Assembly: GCF_000614585.1 (NCBI RefSeq)
Contig: NZ_BAKX01000001.1
Coordinates: forward strand, 1 to 64,000
From: Porphyromonas gingivicanis JCM 15907
GTDB taxonomy: Bacteria; Bacteroidota; Bacteroidia; Bacteroidales; Porphyromonadaceae
Length of the DNA: 64,000 nucleotides
Reading direction: 5' to 3'
Shown here: positions 59,154 to 64,000 of the stretch, one piece after another
Position numbering within the stretch: the first letter of the stretch is position 1
How the letters are laid out: each line of letters opens with the position of its first letter
The notes under the pieces: model-generated
Told to the model about the DNA's origin: nothing
Databases searched by the model: none
What the model saw: only the letters and a program-made list of their open reading frames with translations
Translations under genes and position numbers: made by a program

Positions 59154-62100
59154 ATGGGTGAACGCTTTCTTGTGTTCGTCGATACGGAAATAGATTTTCA
59201 TAGGAAATGCATCCTTGACATCGGAGCTGTGGATGATAAGGGCAATTCTTTTCACAATACCTCGCTTGGCAAGTTTACAGACTTCCTCTCAGGTGTGCAG
59301 TACGTCTGTGGCCACAATATCATTAGGCATGATGCTCTCTACATAGGTGGAGCCATGGCGCAAGCGGGGGTTAAGCCTCAGAACATTATCGATACACTAT
59401 TCCTTTCGCCCCTACTTTTTCCAACTAAACCCTATCACGCTCTTTTGAAAGATGATAAGCTCCAAACTGAAGAGCTTAATAATCCGTTGAATGACTCCTT
59501 CAAAGCGAGAGACCTTTTCTACGATGAGATATCGGCTTTCACTCAGATGTCCGAGGACTTTCGGAAGATATTGTTTCTCCTCCTTAGAGAGCAAAGTGAG
59601 TTCTCTGCCTTTTTCAATTTTATTCGTTACAGATGTACCGAGGTAGAGGTAGAACCCTTAATTCGACAACGATTTGTTGGCGAGATATGTTCTCATGTAG
59701 ACCTTTCCACTCTTATTGCCCATCGTCCTATAGCATTGGCTTATTGTCTTGCTCTGATAAACTCCTTTATTAAGAGTGCAAATAGTCATTCTATAACTCC
59801 TCCTTGGGTGCTAAAAAACTACCCGGAGGTAGAGCAGATTATGTTGCTCCTACGCAATAAACCTTGTGTGGAGGGATGTATCTATTGCGATAGAGTCTTG
59901 GATATTCATAGGGGGTTAAAGAGATTCTTTGGCTACGACTCCTACCGGACGTATGGAGGCGAATCTCTACAAGAGAGAGCTGTTAAAGATGCCGTTGATG
60001 GGAAGTCATTGCTCGCTGTGTTCCTACGGGGGGAGGTAAATCCATTACATTTCAGGTGCCCGCACTTATGAGCGGAGAGCACGTCAGAGGACTTACTATT
60101 GTTATCTCTCCCCTTCAATCTCTAATGAAAGATCAAGTTGATAACCTCGAAAGAATAGGTATAACAGAGGCGGTAACTATAAATGGATTGCTTGACCCTT
60201 TGGAGCGAGCTGAATCTTTCAAACGAGTGGAAGATGGCTCTGCCTCGTTATTGTACATATCGCCAGAGTCACTACGCTCCAAAACGATAGAGCGCCTTAT
60301 CTTGGGGCGTAAGGTTGTACGCTTTGTAATTGATGAGGCACACTGCTTTTCGGCATGGGGGCAAGATTTTAGAGTAGACTATCTATACATTGGTGACTTT
60401 ATTCGCCACATTCAGGAGAAAAAGAATCTTGATGAGGCTATCCCTGTCTCCTGCTTTACAGCCACAGCCAAGCAGAAGGTAATCGAAGATATTCGCAACT
60501 ATTTTCAAGAGAAGCTACACCTTACCCTCAACCTCCATATCTCCAAAGTGGCGAGAACCAACCTGCATTACAAGGTATTCCCAGAGGCAAGCGAGGAGGA
60601 GAAGTATCAAGCCCTTCGCAACCTCATCGAAGGGAAGAATTGTCCGACTATCGTGTATGTGTCAAGAACTCAAAAGGCGGAGGATCTGGCAAGGCAATTA
60701 TGTAGAGATGGCTTTAGAGCAAAGGCTTATCACGGGAAGCTGGACAAGCAGAAGAAGTCCGAAAATCAAGATGCTTTTATCCGTGGTGAGGTCGATATTA
60801 TGGTGGCAACCTCTGCTTTTGGAATGGGGGTAGATAAGAAAGATGTCGGTTTGGTGGTTCACTACGACATCTCGGACTCGCTCGAAAACTATGTGCAAGA
60901 GGCAGGAAGAGCGGGGAGGGATGAGCATATCGAGGCAGACTGTTTTGTGCTCTTCAACCAAGAAGACCTTTCGAAACACTTTATTCTGCTCAATCAAACA
61001 AAACTTTCTATTAAAGAGATCCAACAGGTATGGAGGGCTATTAAAGATATTACAAAAATTCGTACAACGGTATCAAACTCTGCTCTTGAAATAGCTCGGA
61101 GAGCAGGTTGGGATCATAACGTTGCAGAGATAGAGACTCGTGTTACCACTGCCATAGCAGCACTCGAAAATGCTGGCTATCTAAAGCGTGGGCAGAATAT
61201 GCCACAGATATTTGCCAATAGTATCCTTACTAAAACGGCAAGTGAAGCTATTGAAAAAATCAACGCCTCGGAGCGTTTCGAGGAGAAGCAGAAAGCTACA
61301 GCTATCCGTATTATAAAGAAACTTTTTTCTAGCAAAAGTCGAAAGCAAACTGGAGATGAGCTAGCAGAGTCGAGAGTAGACTACATTAGTGACCATTTGG
61401 GTATTGTAAAGGAGGAGGTAATCAATATCATAACCTTGCTCCGAGAAGAAAATATACTGGCAGACACGAAAGACTTAACCGCTTTTATCAAGAGAGGGGA
61501 GCAGATGAACCGCTCTCTTGCACTGGTTAAAGCCTTTTATAAGATGGAGTGTTTTCTGCTCTCTCTCATCGACGAAAAGCCTCAAGATTTCCATATAAAA
61601 CAGCTGAATGAAGATGCCGAGAAGGCGGGTTGTAGTAATGTGACCAATGCTAAAATCAATACAATTTTCAACTTCTGGCTTATCAAACATTGGATAAAAA
61701 AAGAGTTCCTGCCTTTCTCTAAAAATCATATTCGGGTCTATAGTCTTCAACCTAAAGCTACCAGTGAGGAGCGGCTCAAGAAGAGGTATGAGCTGGCACA
61801 GTTTATTGTAGAGTTCCTTTATGAGAGAAGTAGTTGGGAGGTTCCCAAAGAGACTACTGCCCCAGAGGAGGTTTTGGTAGAGTTTTCTGTACATGAACTT
61901 AAGTCTGCCTATGAGTCAAGCTCCGATCTTTTCAAAATCTCCATCTCGATAGATGATATAGAAGATACGTTATTTTACCTCTCAAGAATTGAAGCTATTA
62001 AGATTGAAGGAGGCTTTTTGGTAACTTACAATCGGCTAACTATACAGCGACTTGAACAGGGTGGGCGTAAGCAGTATACCAAAGAGGACTATCAGCAATT

Positions 62101-63970
62101 GAATCAATTCTACGAAAACAAAATCCAGCAAATCCACATCGTTGGGGAGTATGCTCAAAAGATGATTAGCAATTATAAAGAGGCTTTGCAGTTTGTGGAC
62201 GATTACTTTCAACTCAACTATACTTCTTTTCTTACTAAGTACTTTAAAGGAGATAGAGGGAACGAGATTAAGAAAAATATCACTCCTACTAAGTTTAAGC
62301 AACTCTTTGGAGAGCTCTCTCCGACACAACTCAAAATTATAAATGATAGCGAAGCCAGATATATCGTAGTGGCCGCGGGACCAGGAAGTGGTAAGACTAG
62401 AGTATTGGTACACAAACTAGCCTCTCTACTCTTGATGGAAGATGTAAAACACGAACAGTTGCTTATGCTCACCTTCTCTCGAGCGGCAGCCACCGAGTTT
62501 AAGAAAAGACTTCTTAAACTCATTGGCAATGCTGCCAACTTTGTCGAGATAAAGACCTTTCATTCCTATTGTTTCGATTTGTTGGGCAGGGTAGGTAGCA
62601 TAGAAAAGTCGGATGATATCTTGAAAAAGACCATTCAAAAAATTCAAAGTGGGGAAGTAGAGCCTAACCGCATCACTAAAACCGTCTTAGTGATAGATGA
62701 AGCGCAAGATATGAATGCCGATGAGTTTGCTCTAATCTCGACTTTGATGGAGCAGAATGAAGAGATGAGAGTAATTGCCGTTGGAGATGACGACCAAAAT
62801 ATCTATGCTTTTAGAGGGTCGGACTCGAAATACTTCGAACAGTTTATTGATAAAGGCGCCGTAAAGTATGAATTGATTGAAAACTACCGGAGCAAAAGGA
62901 ATTTAGTTGAGTTGGCCAACACCTTCGCGGGTCGCCTTACATATCGTCTCAAGGAGACCCCTATTGTTGCCGTACAAAAGGACAATGGGGGATTGAAGAT
63001 AGTGCGTTATCGAAGTGAACATCTTATCATGCCCTTGGTGCGAGACCTCCTTACTTCGGGGTTGTCGGGCTCTACTTGTGTGCTGACGAAAACCAATGAA
63101 GAGGCTTTGCAGGTTACTGGACTACTTTTGAAAGAAGGAATGCCAGCTAAACTTATTCAAAGTAACGACCGATTTAATCTATATAACCTTGCCGAAATTC
63201 GATTCTTTTTGACCCAATTGGCTCTAAAAGAAGATGTCTTTATCATTAGTGATGATAGTTGGGAGGCAGCCAAACGAGCCCTCAAAGAGAAATATGCTCA
63301 GAGCAATAAACTTTCTATTTGCGAGGGGATGATTCGAGATTTTGAGATGATCAATCCTAAAAGGAGGTACAAATCCGATTGGGAGTCATTTATACGAGAG
63401 TCGAGAATGGAAGATTTTATTAGTTCCAACGTAGAGACAATCTTAGTATCGACAGTTCATAAAGCTAAAGGGAAAGAGTTTGACAACGTATTTTTACTGC
63501 TCGAAAATCTCAACTTAATCACAGATGAGGCTCGAAGACATCTCTATGTAGCCATGACGAGAGCCAAACAGAATCTCACTATCCATACCAATTCGAATCT
63601 TTTCGACTTCTCGCTAGAAAATTTAGACTTCGTTACAGATGCAATGCTTTATTCCCCTTTGAGAAGAATAGCTATGCACCTAACCTACCGAGATGTCTTT
63701 TTGGATTACTTTATAGATAAGCAACATATTATTACTCAGATGGTAAGTGGCTCTCCTTTACAGTTCAATAAAGAGGGCGGGTTGAGTTATAAAGGTCATT
63801 CTGTAGTGCGTTTTTCTCAATCTTTTCTCAAACAGATAGAGGAGCGAAAAGAAAAGGGCTACCAGCTCAAAGAGGCGAAAGTAAATCTTATACTTTACTG
63901 GTTCAAGGAGGAGGGGAATAGAGAGATACAAATCATTCTCCCTGAACTTTATTTTGAAAAGGTCGAATAG
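59154..63970 (+). CDS. Exonuclease-RecQ helicase-UvrD helicase fusion protein, frameshift
   Basis: 1605 aa after restoring one C at 60023-60024. Order: (1) residues 1-170, DnaQ-like exonuclease with FVDTEID and CGHNIIRHDALY (DEDD motifs I and II); (2) about 235-260, CVEGCIYC and the RecQ Q-motif region FFGYDSYRTYGGESLQERAV; (3) about 280-620, RecQ motor: FPTGGGKSITFQVPA (made whole only after repair), IDEAHCFSAWG, FTATA, GMGVDK, QEAGRAGRDE; (4) about 620-1060, linking and winged-helix-like region; (5) about 1065-1500, SF1 UvrD motor: AAGPGSGKTRV, VIDEAQDM, VGDDDQNIYAFRGS, ENYRS, STVHKAKGKEFDNV, YVAMTRAKQNL. It likely unwinds and trims DNA in repair or defence; role unproven. Stands alone next to decayed mobile DNA. 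Confidence 0.88.
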
Positions 63971-64000
63971 TTACTGAGACAATATATATATGAGAGGATG

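Overview
The window looks like a chromosomal segment of a Bacteroidales bacterium close to Porphyromonas; I cannot name the species. Evidence: the type IX secretion (T9SS) core genes lie in the order porP-porK(gldK)-porL(gldL)-porM(gldM)-porN(gldN) known from P. gingivalis. A secreted leucine-rich-repeat protein ends in a T9SS sorting domain. Promoters follow the Bacteroidetes pattern (TAnnTTTG -7 box, sometimes with a TTTG/TTG -33 box). Bacteroidetes-restricted families (DUF5606, DUF6263, HU-like DNA-binding protein) are present. Base composition is moderately AT-rich by eye.

Layout. 1-0.5 kb: trailer end of a CRISPR array (seven good 30-nt repeats plus one degenerate repeat); leader and cas genes are outside the window. 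0.8-12.3 kb, minus strand: LRR/T9SS cargo, M13 metallopeptidase, nucleotidyltransferase, lptB, Dabb-domain protein, serB, and a FecB-FecCD-FecE type metal-chelate ABC importer. 12.8 kb: tRNA-Asn. 13-21.7 kb, plus strand: LptF/LptG-type permease, ribBA, DUF6263 protein, AMP-forming acyl-CoA synthetase, S9 oligopeptidase. 21.8-29 kb, minus strand: ppdK, penicillin-binding protein 1A, class III fructose-bisphosphatase. 29.5-30.6 kb: paired single-domain chromate transporters. 30.9-37.8 kb: T9SS operon and a SpoU methyltransferase. 38-39.6 kb: kbl and DUF5606. 40.1-40.9 kb: HU-like regulator behind a perfect 19-bp inverted repeat. 41-44.8 kb: lipoprotein, pflA, pflB. 45.2-56.9 kb, plus strand: a surface-glycan operon (UDP-sugar dehydrogenase, flippase, four glycosyltransferases, polymerase, PglC-like initiating transferase, acetyltransferase, ATP-grasp enzyme, PLP aminotransferase). 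57-58.9 kb: second LRR protein, a transposase relic and a small membrane protein. 59.2-64 kb: a very large exonuclease-RecQ-UvrD protein.

How the genes fit together. The T9SS core, the LRR cargo and the glycan operon probably serve one process: T9SS cargo of Porphyromonas is exported and coupled to an anionic LPS, and glycan genes of this kind build that LPS. LptB and LptF/G serve LPS export. PflBA, PPDK, class III FBPase, the S9 and M13 peptidases and Kbl fit anaerobic growth on peptides with gluconeogenesis.

Sequence quality. About 20 genes, most of them housekeeping genes, are broken at 22-23 points, each repaired by restoring one base, usually next to the same base. I see no break that needs a base removed. 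Every repaired gene becomes a multiple of three with family-typical length. I read this as uncorrected deletion error, not biology, and give whole-gene coordinates across the breaks. The same error may have created an apparent dehydrogenase-flippase fusion at 46.7 kb.
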